A DNA stretch of 64,000 bases from positions 124,001 through 188,000 of the forward strand of contig NZ_NFJK01000004.1 of the NCBI RefSeq assembly GCF_002159845.1. The letters run 5' to 3'. Every line of letters starts with the position of its first letter. The first letter of the stretch is position 1. Under the pieces are notes generated by a model that had not been told where the DNA came from, searched no databases, and saw nothing but the letters and a program-made list of their open reading frames with translations. Origin of the DNA: Anaeromassilibacillus sp. An250 (GTDB lineage: Bacteria; Bacillota; Clostridia; Oscillospirales; Acutalibacteraceae). This document shows positions 54,133 to 62,836 of this stretch, one piece after another. The translations under genes were made by a program, and so were the position numbers.

Positions 54133-54549
54133 TCAGGCTGCCGCCTGTCCGGCGGCGGGAGGAGCTGAGGCCTGCCTGCAGAGGCGGACGACCTCATCGC
54201 ACATCCATTCGGAAAACTGGCCGATATGGGTCTGCCGTTCATCCAGCCCCAGCTTCGCCTGGAGCCAGATGTAGACCTCCCATTTTTCCATGTGCCTGCT
54301 CTGCTGCAACTGCTCCAATGCCCGGTGCGCCAAAATGCGCTTGTGCCGGAGATCTCCATTTGCCAAAGTTCCCATAGGTCGGTGCGTCCTGTCATGGGCG
54401 CTCACATAGGCATCGCAGGCGGGCCAGCGGTCGCAGAGGTAGAGAAATTTTCCCTGGGAGCGGCGGTTCAAGCCATAAACCACACTGGCCGGACGGAGCG
54501 AGGCATTGGCATGGCAATAAGGACATTTGATCGGTTTTTGCTTCATCAT
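54133..54549 (-). CDS. Zinc-finger protein (DUF3268-type)
   Basis: The 138-residue protein has one zinc finger in CPYCHANASL and YLCDRWPACDAYVSAHDRT, the arrangement of the topoisomerase-like zinc ribbon in DUF3268 proteins, followed by MGTLANGDLRHKRILAHRAL and a helical part with WEVYIWLQAKLGLDERQTHI. Often annotated as zinc-finger-containing protein of conjugative elements. GGAGGTGATG precedes the ATG. DNA binding is likely. Confidence 0.78.
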   Translation of the reverse strand: MMKQKPIKCPYCHANASLRPASVVYGLNRRSQGKFLYLCDRWPACDAYVSAHDRTHRPMGTLANGDLRHKRILAHRALEQLQQSRHMEKWEVYIWLQAKLGLDERQTHIGQFSEWMCDEVVRLCRQASAPPAAGQAAA

Positions 54550-54609
54550 AAAATCATCACCTCCAAAGACGCGCCAAAGGCGGCGCGATGGCGTCTTTCT
54601 GTGTAAAAA

Positions 54610-54957
54610 TCAGCTGTTCTGGCTGCAGCTGAGGTCCAGACAAAGCTGCCTGAGCGTACATGCGGAAGGGTCCGGCGTATGCCATTCGATGTACTTGGAA
54701 AAAGCGGCGTCAAAAGAGCGGTGCGACAGGACGGCACTGCACTCGGCGGGCTCTACTTCCTCACCAGTCAGTTCATGGATGGTTTCCGCAGGCAGGAGCA
54801 TGACCTGCCCGCACTCATCCACTGTCAGCAGGAATCCGGAACAGGGCTTCTCCCGGCCATACATACAGGCATCGCAGCCACAGCTGACAAAGATGGCATT
54901 GCGCCAGTTCCCACGGACGGCCCGCAGAAAGGAATAAAATTTGCAGGATGTTTTCAT
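54610..54957 (-). CDS. Small Cys-rich hypothetical protein, 115 residues
   Basis: Compact protein with VSCGCDACMYGREKPC (four Cys, probable metal site), a beta-rich middle (CSGFLLTVDECGQVMLLPAE) and a C-terminal helix. The ribosome site is TGGAGGTAG. No family name is known to me. Confidence 0.6.
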   Translation of the reverse strand: MKTSCKFYSFLRAVRGNWRNAIFVSCGCDACMYGREKPCSGFLLTVDECGQVMLLPAETIHELTGEEVEPAECSAVLSHRSFDAAFSKYIEWHTPDPSACTLRQLCLDLSCSQNS

Positions 54958-54992
54958 CCTCTACCTCCAATAGTCGTTTTTTGAGAAAATAA

Positions 54993-55036
54993 AAAAGCGG
55001 GGACCAGCTGTGAATATCCACAGGCTGATCCCCGCT
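54993..55036 (-). terminator. Terminator of the small pilin-like gene
   Basis: GCGGGGATCAGCC and GGCTGGTCCCCGC (minus strand, one mismatch) pair around a 14-base loop and are followed by TTTTTTATTTT. This separates the pilus locus from the backbone. Confidence 0.85.
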
Positions 55037-55060
55037 GACGGCATTTAAGCGAACAAGCCC

Positions 55061-55291
55061 TTAGTTGGCTGCGCCGAACAGGCCCTCGATCTCCTGCGTG
55101 ATCCGGGGGATGACCGTATCATTGAAGATGAGGGTCAGGGCCGCCAGCAGCAGGGCGCCCAGCACAACGGCGATGATGATTTTGACTGCATCAGAGATGT
55201 AGAAATCGCCGCGCTGGTTGGAGAGCGCCATACGGGCCCGAAGCGCGAGGCCGTTCGCTTTGCTGCGGATGCAGCTGGTAAACTTCTTCAT
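55061..55291 (-). CDS. Small pilin-like protein of the Tad locus (DUF6133-type)
   Basis: The 76-residue protein has a basic leader (MKKFTSCIRSKANGLALRAR), a short NQRGDF motif and a long hydrophobic helix (IIIAVVLGALLLAALTLIFN). The RG-D motif followed by the helix resembles the class III leader cleaved by prepilin peptidases and a Flp pilin, and the same N-[QE]-RG-acidic motif occurs in the TadE-like protein at 63485. It lies at the end of the operon with TadC/TadB/CpaF and a GGAGG ribosome site. The pilin role is inferred. Confidence 0.7.
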   Translation of the reverse strand: MKKFTSCIRSKANGLALRARMALSNQRGDFYISDAVKIIIAVVLGALLLAALTLIFNDTVIPRITQEIEGLFGAAN

Positions 55292-55343
55292 GGAAATACC
55301 TCCTGTAAATGTGATATTGAATTTGGGTGTGGTTGTGGCCGGT

Positions 55344-55490
55344 CAGGACCGGCGGATAGGCTTGAGCAGGCTGTTTTTGTTGGAGTGGGGCCTGTCCGGA
55401 TACGCTTTCGGCTTCTGGCGCAAAAGCCACCGGAACCGGCGCCTCCGCCCATCTTCGCCGTCAGGCGGAATATATTTTTTCTTCGACATG
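55344..55490 (-). CDS. Small very basic protein between pilin-like and TadC genes
   Basis: ATG 55490 follows CAGGAGAAATCC. The 48-residue product (SKKKYIPPDGEDGRRRRFRW, LLRQKPKAYPDRPHSNKN) is extremely basic, hydrophilic and without membrane helix. A clear ribosome site and position in a same-strand gap of about 400 bases support it. It may be a cytoplasmic accessory of the pilus or unrelated. Confidence 0.5.
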
Positions 55491-55519
55491 GATTTCTCCT
55501 GTTCAGACGGTAGGTTCAG

Positions 55520-55676
55520 GACCGGCCTGGGAACAGGCCGGCCCTGGGGAAATGGATGGAAGGCAGCCAGTATAACGGCTGCTATGGGAACCCACTGCGG
55601 TACAAAACATCACCTCCATCGTAGATTCGCCCCGGGTAGGAGCGGGTATATGGAAAGCCCACACCAGAGGCGTGGG
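55520..55676 (-). other. Gap after TadC with two hairpins
   Basis: GCCCACGCCTCTGG / CCAGAG-type pairing at about 55655-55676 (CCCAC ACCAGAGGC GTGGG) probably ends the TadC transcript; GCCGGCC / GGCCGGC at about 55520-55545 is a second hairpin. A 35-codon frame near 55600 has no good start and is not called. Confidence 0.5.
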
Positions 55677-55686
55677 CGGATACCTG

Positions 55687-56565
55687 TCAGCCGAAGAAAG
55701 CGCCCAGGGAACTCATGACCTCGGTGCAGAGGACCACCAGATAGATGATCATAATGCAAATGAGCATCATCATGGAGTAACGCTGGATCTTCTTGGGGCG
55801 CTTGGCTGCTTCTTTTTTCAAATTGTTCTGCTCGATCTGCCTCATGTCAAAGCAGATCATCTTGAAATACATCCGCTGGTCGTCGCCGCGAAGTACGCCA
55901 ATCAGGCCGCGGATCACATCGGACAGCATAGGGCTGCCAATGCGGGTCTCAAAATGGATCAGGGCGTTTTCATAGTTGCCGGTTTTCATGTCGGCAATGG
56001 TCTGGTCCAGCTCCGCGCCGAAGTCCTTGCCTGCTACCCGGCGGTAAGAGGTCAGGATTTTCAACACATCCCGGTCGTTCTCCAGGTTCTGCCCAATGGT
56101 CAGGGCAAACCGGGGGATTTCGCTTTCAATGAGCTTGCGGCGCTTCTTGACAAAATCGAAGACGCTGTAATAGGTCGAGAACCACAGTGCCACCGCAAGC
56201 CCGATCAGCACGGGAACCATCAGCGGCACCAGAAACACCATCAGGATAGAGCAGAGGCCGACGGCGCCCGCCGTGACCCAGGCCCGGGCCGTATAGATCT
56301 CCGGCGTCAGTTCCAGGCCGGCAATATCCAGCGCCCGCTGCAGCTTGTTCCGCTTGAGCTTATCCAGCTTCAGGTACGGAGCGATCAACCCGGCGATTTT
56401 GGTGATGTAGACATCCAGCAGTTTCTCGGCCTTTACGCCCTGCTGCTTGCGGGCCAGCATCATCATGCGGGAGGTCTTCTTTGTGGGAATATCCACAAAG
56501 GCGCAGGTCAGATTGTAGGTGGCAAAACCAAAGAAGATGATCGCCACAAGTGCTAAAAGGGTCAT
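55687..56565 (-). CDS. TadC-like pilus assembly membrane protein
   Basis: The 292-residue protein has an N-terminal helix (LALVAIIFFGFATYNLTCAF), two central helices (WVTAGAVGLCSILMVFLVPLM), and a C-terminal helix (YSMMMLICIMIIYLVVLCTE) around a T2SSF-like cytoplasmic domain (ESEIPRFALTIGQNLENDRD, LDQTIADMKTGNYENALIHF). This is the type II secretion F-domain layout of TadC. It is coupled to the TadB gene by ATGA. It would form the inner-membrane platform with TadB for pilus assembly. Confidence 0.82.
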   Translation of the reverse strand: MTLLALVAIIFFGFATYNLTCAFVDIPTKKTSRMMMLARKQQGVKAEKLLDVYITKIAGLIAPYLKLDKLKRNKLQRALDIAGLELTPEIYTARAWVTAGAVGLCSILMVFLVPLMVPVLIGLAVALWFSTYYSVFDFVKKRRKLIESEIPRFALTIGQNLENDRDVLKILTSYRRVAGKDFGAELDQTIADMKTGNYENALIHFETRIGSPMLSDVIRGLIGVLRGDDQRMYFKMICFDMRQIEQNNLKKEAAKRPKKIQRYSMMMLICIMIIYLVVLCTEVMSSLGAFFG

Positions 56566-57494
56566 GCGCCGTCACCTCCGTATTCAATGGGCTTGCTCAG
56601 CTTCATGATCTGCGTCAGGGCAAAGAGAATGATGGCTGCGCAGATCGCCAGGGCAATTTTGCCGGGTGTGGTGAAGATGAGCGTATGGAACCAGTCTTCA
56701 TTGAGGAAGTAAAGCAGCGGCACATTGGCGACCACCAGGAACATCATCGTGATGGCCTCACGGCGCGGGCCCTGCATCATGGCCTCCAGTTCAGACTGCA
56801 CCACTCGCACATCGCTGAACTTCTGGGCGATGGTGGGCAGCGTGTTTTTCATGGAGCGGTCAGACTGGCACTGAATGAGGATGTTGCACCACTCATGAAA
56901 TACCCGGTTGGGGACTTTCATCTTCAGCGAGTTGATGGCGCTGGCCAGGTTGGCGTTGATCAGTTCCGCCTCGTACACAAATGCCTCGAAGTTGGCCTTC
57001 ACCGGCTCATTGATGTAGGGCAGGTTTTCCTTGACCGCCCGGATCAGGTCCTCCGTGCGGAGATATGAGGTGGTGATGATGGAGATAGCGGTCTCCAGCT
57101 CCTCGTTCAGATGCTTCTTGTAGCTGGCGGCTGTGCTGCGCAGATACCAGATGGGTGCCAGCGAAAAGCCAATGCCCAGGATCGGCACCATATACACATT
57201 GTTGATGAGCAGCGCCAGCACAGCGCCCACCGCAAACAGGATCAGCGACAGCCGCTTGACCGCCTCATAGCGGTCGGAGCGGCCGGTGCCTTTCAAAATC
57301 TGTTTCAGCTCATAGTCCTGGTTGAAGAAGCCCTTGGCGGGCGTACCCATCAGGACATTGAGTTCGTCAGACAGGGTGGCTGCCTTGCGCTGGGAGCGGA
57401 ACAGGGCGTCGATGAAATCCCCCGGCCGCACACCGAACAGGGCCAGGAGGCCCGCGCTGATCAGCGCAAAGCAAATGATGTAGATCCACTGCAA
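56562..57494 (-). CDS. TadB-like pilus assembly membrane protein
   Basis: The 310-residue protein has an N-terminal helix (WIYIICFALISAGLLALFGV), a pair around residues 86-120 (LILFAVGAVLALLINNVYMV), a T2SSF domain (LEAMMQGPRREAITMMFLVV; SLKMKVPNRVFHEWCN) and C-terminal helices (GKIALAICAAIILFALTQIM). It partners with TadC at the membrane and overlaps it. There is no separate ribosome problem; the CpaF gene ends four bases upstream. Confidence 0.82.
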   Translation of the reverse strand: MQWIYIICFALISAGLLALFGVRPGDFIDALFRSQRKAATLSDELNVLMGTPAKGFFNQDYELKQILKGTGRSDRYEAVKRLSLILFAVGAVLALLINNVYMVPILGIGFSLAPIWYLRSTAASYKKHLNEELETAISIITTSYLRTEDLIRAVKENLPYINEPVKANFEAFVYEAELINANLASAINSLKMKVPNRVFHEWCNILIQCQSDRSMKNTLPTIAQKFSDVRVVQSELEAMMQGPRREAITMMFLVVANVPLLYFLNEDWFHTLIFTTPGKIALAICAAIILFALTQIMKLSKPIEYGGDGA

Positions 57495-57497
57495 CCT

Positions 57498-58874
57498 TTA
57501 ATCCACCTCCTTCGGGGCGTCCATGAACTCCGCCAGCTCGTTATTGGAGATGCCGTTGTCAAGGAGCCGTTTTTTCAAAGTATCCGAGATCAGGCCCACC
57601 TTCCGGTGATGGCCCACCACATGGATCTCTCCTTTTTCATCGGTCACATTGTCCTCTACCTCAAACTTGTAGAGCGTGTGGGAAATGAGCTGTCCGTCCC
57701 GGTAGTCCTCGCCCTCCAGAATCTCCATGATCTTACGGGAACGGTCTTCCAGCTGCTTGGTAAACACCACGATGGGATAGGCCTCCACCATGATCTCCAT
57801 AAGCACGGCGTCGTCCATGCTGTATTTGCGCTTGGCGAGGGTCATCATCCTGCGGTAAGTGCTGTTGCAGGAGTTGGAGTGGATGGTGGTGCAGACGGTA
57901 TGGCCGGTGCGGGAGCTCTCGGCGGCCGACAGGCTTTCCGCTGCGGACCGCATCTCGCCGACGCCGATAACATTGGGGTGCTTGCGCAGCACCCGCTCCA
58001 AAAGAAAGTCCTGATTGATGTTCAGCGCCGGATTTTCGCTGGGCCGGGTCAGCAGGTGGATGACGGAGTTTAAGATATTCCCGTTTTCATCCCGCTTGAC
58101 CAAATCAAACTCACGGCTGCCTTCTTCAATGGTGATAAGGCGCTGGTTGTTGGGTACATTGGAGAGCAGCCAGGCCATGATGGTGGTCTTGCCGGAGCCG
58201 GTGGAGCCCGCGATGCACACGCTGACGCCATACCGGATGCAGGCCATCAGGAAGTGAAGCATCTCTGCGGTGGCGCTGCCGGAATCCAGCAGCTTCTGCT
58301 CGGAGACTGTCTGCTGGTTGACGATACGAATGGAGGCATTGATGCCCACATCCGGGTCCACAATGGGCGTCTTGTCCACAGAGATACGGATGTTTTTGTC
58401 CAGAAAGCCCACCACACTGGGCATGGTGTCGTCAATGACCATGCCGCAGGCGTTGAGCATACGGCGCACCACATCAATGGCGTGCTGCGGGGAGGAAAAC
58501 TTGTCCGGGATCTTGATACTGCGCCCGCCGGCCTCGATCACTTCGATGTCGTTGTAGGCGTTGATGTTGACTTCCTCAATGCCGGGCTTGTAGATCCATT
58601 TTTTGAGGAAGGAGTAACCGGCCATATCCTCATAGAGCTTTTCACACAGTTCCTCGGTGGTCAGCCCCTCAATGGCGTATTTCCGCTTGACGATGTACTG
58701 CACCATCAGCTCTTTGAGCAGTGTGGTGGCCCGCTCGGCGTTGCCCTCGCCGGCTTCGGCAATGGTGGAGGCGTGATTTTCAGCAAAATACCGCTGCACA
58801 TCCTCCAGCACCTGGTCATAGGTCAGGTCCTGGTTGGCCGCCGGCGCGAAGAATATGTCGTTGAGATTATTCAT
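57498..58874 (-). CDS. CpaF/TadA-type secretion ATPase
   Basis: The 458-residue protein is a type II/IV secretion ATPase of the Tad branch: an N-terminal domain of about 170 residues, Walker A AGSTGSGKT (222-230), Asp box LITIEEGSREF, Walker B-like GVGEMRSAAE (304-313) and His box TGHTVCTTIHS (323-333). It forms hexamers that power pilus assembly. The start ATG 58874 overlaps the stop of the CpaE-like gene. All catalytic motifs are intact. Confidence 0.92.
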   Translation of the reverse strand: MNNLNDIFFAPAANQDLTYDQVLEDVQRYFAENHASTIAEAGEGNAERATTLLKELMVQYIVKRKYAIEGLTTEELCEKLYEDMAGYSFLKKWIYKPGIEEVNINAYNDIEVIEAGGRSIKIPDKFSSPQHAIDVVRRMLNACGMVIDDTMPSVVGFLDKNIRISVDKTPIVDPDVGINASIRIVNQQTVSEQKLLDSGSATAEMLHFLMACIRYGVSVCIAGSTGSGKTTIMAWLLSNVPNNQRLITIEEGSREFDLVKRDENGNILNSVIHLLTRPSENPALNINQDFLLERVLRKHPNVIGVGEMRSAAESLSAAESSRTGHTVCTTIHSNSCNSTYRRMMTLAKRKYSMDDAVLMEIMVEAYPIVVFTKQLEDRSRKIMEILEGEDYRDGQLISHTLYKFEVEDNVTDEKGEIHVVGHHRKVGLISDTLKKRLLDNGISNNELAEFMDAPKEVD

Positions 58875-59670
58875 CGGCGTCATCCTCCTCGAACTCGTCC
58901 TCGTCGTCCGCATCCTCTGCCGCCTGCTCGGCCAGTTCCATCTGCTCCAAAGCGTCCAGCACCTTGTTAAGTGAGGCGGTGTACTTGGGATTGCAGTATT
59001 TGATGGCCTGGAACATCCCGCCCTCAGTGGCGCAGCGGTCGATCTCCTTGCCATAGGGCAGAAGGCCGTCAAAGCCGCCGATGATATAGCCCATTTCATC
59101 CAGAGCGTGGAAGGGACGGGCCATGCCGGCGAAGGTCATGTGCCGGTCATAATGGAAACGGCCATCCACCAGCAGGGGCTGGTGGGCTTTCAGGTAGTTG
59201 ACGCCCTTCAGGTCGGGGGTGAGCAGGCGGATGACAAGATCGCCGGACTCAATCGCCGCCGGGGTGAACACATTGGTCATACTGGAACTGCAGTCCAGGA
59301 TGACGAAATCCACCAGCTTGGCGGCAGCGTTGACCAGCTGGAGTACCATAGCATATTTGACTTCCGGATAGCTCAGCGGATTCTCACCGGCGGAATAGCC
59401 CATCAGGCCGATGAAAGGATAGCTTTTGAGCACAGTGACATGGCTTGCCACCAGTGTAGTGTCGATTTCCACGCTGCTCAGGACCTGCCCCACCGAGGCG
59501 TTGGTCTGGATGATCTGCTCCGGCAGCCAGACCGGGAGCATGGGGACGCTGATCTCCGCGTTGATGATGATGGCTTTCCGCTTGTCGCGGGTCAGGGCTT
59601 TTGCCAGGATGCAGGAAAACATACTTTTCCCGCTCCCCGGGCTGCCCCAGACGGTAATGACTTTTCCCAT
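58867..59670 (-). CDS. CpaE/TadZ-like P-loop ATPase
   Basis: The 267-residue protein has a deviant Walker A GSPGSGKSM (residues 9-17), a switch region LVDFVILDCSSSMTN with Asp, and a MinD/ParA-like end. No receiver-like N-terminal domain is present, unlike classical TadZ. A strongly acidic tail (DADDEDEFEEDDADE) is unusual. It likely places the pilus machine in the cell; context is the strongest evidence. Confidence 0.8.
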   Translation of the reverse strand: MGKVITVWGSPGSGKSMFSCILAKALTRDKRKAIIINAEISVPMLPVWLPEQIIQTNASVGQVLSSVEIDTTLVASHVTVLKSYPFIGLMGYSAGENPLSYPEVKYAMVLQLVNAAAKLVDFVILDCSSSMTNVFTPAAIESGDLVIRLLTPDLKGVNYLKAHQPLLVDGRFHYDRHMTFAGMARPFHALDEMGYIIGGFDGLLPYGKEIDRCATEGGMFQAIKYCNPKYTASLNKVLDALEQMELAEQAAEDADDEDEFEEDDADE

Positions 59671-59690
59671 AGGTTCAGGCCTCCTTTCTG

Positions 59691-60560
59691 TTACGCGGCA
59701 TCCTGCCCGTCATCCGCAGGGGCCGTCTCGGCGCCGCCTTCCGTATTTTCGGTGCCCGCTTCGCCTGTGGACCCGCCATCTGTGGTGCCTTCAGCAGCTT
59801 CTCCGCCATCCTGGCCTTCTGTATTTTCCTCAACCAGTGTTTCGGGGAAGTAGATCTCCTGAAGCGTCTTGTCCTGCTCGGCCAGCAGTTCCTCGGCCAG
59901 CTGGTCGTTGTTGCGGGAGATCAGCGCCACATGGGCCACACCGTCATTTTCCATCTCGGTAATGATACGGGCCTGCTCCGGGCTTGCCAGCACAGTGATG
60001 GTGGCAGACTGCTGCGGCTCTTCGTCCTCGGTGGGCTCCTTGGTGTTGTCCACATTGATACCGTCAGAGTCGGTGACCGACAGCACCTTGACAAAGCGCA
60101 GCTCCGGCACCTCTTCCGCAGTCTCCAGGAAGTGATAGATGCGGATGATGTCGTTGGGCTGCAGCTTATCCGACAGGCCGGAGGCCAGCGTTTTTACAGT
60201 CAGCGAGATGGCGACCTTGCCGGAGGGGATATCGTTGAGCGCCACATCCGAGGAAACAGGGACGGTGCTGACCTTGCTGGTGAGGATGTAGTCGCCTGCG
60301 GCCAGGTCGGCCGTTACATACAGGCCCTCCACATCCTCCATGCTGTGGGCCACATTGGACGGGAGGTTGTATCCGCCCACTTCTACGACTTCGGCATTGT
60401 CGCTGGTGATCTTTTCGCCTTTCAGCACCGGCTGGGTGATGCGGACGATCTCCGTCTTGCCGTTGGTCTGCCGGGCAATGGTGGGCAGTGCCACAAATGC
60501 GATGACCGCCGCCAGAACCAGGGACAGAATGCCGAAGATGAATCGGTTATTGAGTTTCAT
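59691..60560 (-). CDS. CpaB/RcpC-like pilus protein with SAF domain
   Basis: The 289-residue protein has one N-terminal membrane helix (RFIFGILSLVLAAVIAFVAL), then a SAF domain (TQPVLKGEKITSDNAEVVEV, LAAGDYILTSKVSTVPVSSD) and a RcpC-like beta domain (VAISLTVKTLASGLSDKLQP), and ends in an acidic Gly/Thr/Glu-rich tail of about 50 residues. CpaB proteins guide the pilus across the wall. It starts at ATG 60560 behind AGGAGAG. The acidic tail is not part of classical CpaB. Confidence 0.85.
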   Translation of the reverse strand: MKLNNRFIFGILSLVLAAVIAFVALPTIARQTNGKTEIVRITQPVLKGEKITSDNAEVVEVGGYNLPSNVAHSMEDVEGLYVTADLAAGDYILTSKVSTVPVSSDVALNDIPSGKVAISLTVKTLASGLSDKLQPNDIIRIYHFLETAEEVPELRFVKVLSVTDSDGINVDNTKEPTEDEEPQQSATITVLASPEQARIITEMENDGVAHVALISRNNDQLAEELLAEQDKTLQEIYFPETLVEENTEGQDGGEAAEGTTDGGSTGEAGTENTEGGAETAPADDGQDAA

Positions 60561-60574
60561 AAGCATCTCTCCTG

Positions 60575-61084
60575 TCATAAAAATAGTTCAGCCAGCGTCG
60601 CCACAGAGCAGCCGCAGGCCAGAAAAGGTAAAAACGGGATCGCAATGGGCTGTTTGTCCCGGAAGAGCCGCCGGAACAGCAGCACCACCGGCATGGCAAA
60701 GCCGGCGGCCACCAGGAATACCAGCGCCATGCCGGAGGGACCATAGACCAGGCCCAGCACCCCGCAGAATTTGATGTCCCCGCCGCCCATACCGCTGCCG
60801 CCGGTCGCCATAGCAGCGGCCAGCGGGATGCAGAAGCCCAGCAGCGCACCTACCAGCGCCTCAGCCACAACGGGCCAGATAAAAATGGGCGTCCGGCCAT
60901 ACTCCAGAGTGAAGTAGACCTGGATCAGCGGGGCCAGTGCGGCCAGGGGGATAAAAAAGACGAGCGCCCGGTCGGGCACCCGCCTGTATAGGATGTCATA
61001 GACGGCAAAGCCCGTCACCACCAGAAAAACAGTGAGCAGGTAGGCCATCCACACATTACTCTCGATTGGTGTACCAGTCATCAT
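60575..61084 (-). CDS. A24-type prepilin peptidase (CpaA/TadV-like)
   Basis: The 169-residue membrane protein has the two catalytic Asp motifs: YDILYRRVPDR (Asp30) and GGGDIKF (Asp103, the GxGD motif), with about five helices. It removes leaders from pilin-like proteins, which here would be the products at 55061 and 63485. The double ATG at 61084/61081 follows GGGAGCC; it overlaps the end of the secreted-protein gene upstream. The short form without the N-terminal methylase domain fits Tad loci. Confidence 0.88.
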   Translation of the reverse strand: MMTGTPIESNVWMAYLLTVFLVVTGFAVYDILYRRVPDRALVFFIPLAALAPLIQVYFTLEYGRTPIFIWPVVAEALVGALLGFCIPLAAAMATGGSGMGGGDIKFCGVLGLVYGPSGMALVFLVAAGFAMPVVLLFRRLFRDKQPIAIPFLPFLACGCSVATLAELFL

Positions 61085-62756
61085 AGAGGCTCCCGTCAAT
61101 GGAAACATAGTCATTCAGGTTGATACTCAGCATCCCGTCCGGCGTCCAGGTATCCCAGACCTGGGTGAAGACGGTGTAGTTCGTCGCATCCGGGAACCAG
61201 ATGGGGGTAAAGTGCACTTCCCGGCTGTAAGTAGAGAACTCATTGGGCTGGAAAGTGAATTTGGCGCTCCGGCCGCAGGACACTCGCTGCAGCAGGCGGA
61301 GATAGGTTTCATACTGGAACTCCGGGAACACCGAAAAGGCCGTCTGCGGATGGGTGATGTGGCTGGTGGGCGCGTCGGTGGAGAGCGTGGCGGTCACATC
61401 CTGCTTGACGCCGTACCCGCTCTTCATGGACTTTCCGGAGGCCGTCGGCACAATATCGTCCGGCATCAGGGACATGACGCCGCTGATGGAGGCGGAATAG
61501 CCGGTGTACTCATATTCCCAATAGCCTTCATCCACCCAATGCCCGCCGTCTTCGCCGTGATCGCACCACACCCATACCGGCACCCAGTAGCAGCTCCAGA
61601 CGCCCCAGTTGGCCGTGAGTTTCTGCGTTTCATTGGGCAGGGACGGCACAGTATAGGAGGGATTGGTGTCTGTGGCTACCGGGTCGGGCGGGATATGTTC
61701 GTTCAGGTCCACGATCTTTGCCACAAAGGTATCCTGGGCAGTATAGGCGCCGCTGACGGATACCGTGATGGTGACTGTCTGCGGTGTAGTGGGGGTATGC
61801 CACTTGACCCAGACTACCTGGCTATCGCCAGCGGGGATTACGATATCGTTGACGCGATAGGTGGTGCCGAGGATATGGAAGGTCACCGAAGCGGGATTAT
61901 CCGGCGTCAGGTCGGTATCCGTCCGCAGGGTGACAGAGGTGATGACATCGGTATCCACCCGGTACTCCACATCAGGGGCCTCGATCTCACCCTCGGGCGG
62001 GGCTTCATCAAACCAGACGATGCCGACGCCAAGTGTATTGATGATGTCGGAATTGTTTTGCGTCCCGGTGGTGTTGCCGGTCCAGGCGGAAATGCCAAGA
62101 TCGCTGAACTCCAGAAACATGGACAGCGGCAGGTTCTTATGGGTCAGCGAGGTCATGGTTCGGCGCAGGTTGCCGCCGGACATCTGATCGTAAAGGCCAG
62201 CCTCAGTGGCTGTCATGCAGTAATACTGGCCGTTGTGGGTAAAGTAGGCGATGGGCTCGATCAGCAGCTTATATTCGCCGGCGATCATCCGCTCGTAGTC
62301 CACGCCCGCAGCCTGGGCAACCATCATGCAGGCGTACTCCGAGCAGAAGTACCGCTTGATGGCGTCAATGTTGCTCTGGCCTTTGCTGCTGACGATGGTG
62401 GGCATTGACTGCGCGGGCTTGATGCAGGAATAGGCCACCCCGGACTGGAGGGAGAGGCCGGAGCCGCTCAGGTACTGCAGCTTGTTGACCTTGCCGAAAT
62501 GGAGGATACTGCTTTTCTGTGTCCGGTTGGAAAAGTCCAGCGGTGAGGACACGGCAGCGCCGCTTTCCGCATCCACAACCGTGATGCGCACGCCATCGTT
62601 GCCGGGATTCCAGAAGTTTGAGGATGTGCCTTGCCCCATCCCGCCGCCGCCACCGTCAATGTTCCCGTTGCCTCCCGATGCAAATGCCGTGGAGGGAACG
62701 AGGCAGAACACCAGGGCGAGGCTGCATAAGAGGGCGAGAAGTCGTTTCAAATACAT
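61056..62756 (-). CDS. Large secreted beta-rich protein of the Tad locus
   Basis: The 566-residue protein has a clear signal peptide (MYLKRLLALLCSLALVFCLV, then PSTAFA, cleaved near residue 27), a Gly-rich start and a conserved domain of about 200 residues (SEYACMMVAQAAGVDYERMI, IEPIAYFTHNGQYYCMTATE). Then comes a CARDB-like beta module (PASVTFHILGTTYRVNDIVI, TPQTVTITVSVSGAYTAQD) and a Trp-rich module (WGVWSCYWVPVWVWCDHGED). No LPXTG or lipobox is present. It is coupled to the prepilin peptidase. It may be a pilus-tip or surface protein. Confidence 0.75.
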   Translation of the reverse strand: MYLKRLLALLCSLALVFCLVPSTAFASGGNGNIDGGGGGMGQGTSSNFWNPGNDGVRITVVDAESGAAVSSPLDFSNRTQKSSILHFGKVNKLQYLSGSGLSLQSGVAYSCIKPAQSMPTIVSSKGQSNIDAIKRYFCSEYACMMVAQAAGVDYERMIAGEYKLLIEPIAYFTHNGQYYCMTATEAGLYDQMSGGNLRRTMTSLTHKNLPLSMFLEFSDLGISAWTGNTTGTQNNSDIINTLGVGIVWFDEAPPEGEIEAPDVEYRVDTDVITSVTLRTDTDLTPDNPASVTFHILGTTYRVNDIVIPAGDSQVVWVKWHTPTTPQTVTITVSVSGAYTAQDTFVAKIVDLNEHIPPDPVATDTNPSYTVPSLPNETQKLTANWGVWSCYWVPVWVWCDHGEDGGHWVDEGYWEYEYTGYSASISGVMSLMPDDIVPTASGKSMKSGYGVKQDVTATLSTDAPTSHITHPQTAFSVFPEFQYETYLRLLQRVSCGRSAKFTFQPNEFSTYSREVHFTPIWFPDATNYTVFTQVWDTWTPDGMLSINLNDYVSIDGSLYDDWYTNRE

Positions 62757-62781
62757 CACGCTCCGTTCTTTTTGAAAATAA

Positions 62782-62810
62782 GAAGGCCGCCACAATCCTG
62801 TGACGGCCTT
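62782..62810 (-). terminator. Hairpin after the acidic anchored protein gene
   Basis: AAGGCCGTCACAGG and the opposing GTGGCGGCCTT pair around a short loop, followed leftwards by CTTATTTTC. It would end or reduce transcription before the secreted protein gene. Confidence 0.75.
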
Positions 62811-62836
62811 TCAAGTCCATATTCAGTTGTAGGTGG

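Noticed and set aside
57111-58073. 320-codon + strand frame opposite TadB and CpaF
   Set aside because: It runs opposite intact CpaF motifs and has no ribosome site; high GC codon pattern explains the open frame.
61212-62408. Long + strand open frame opposite the secreted pilus-locus protein
   Set aside because: The minus strand frame has a signal peptide and ribosome site; the + strand product is Gly/Asp/His-rich without domains.
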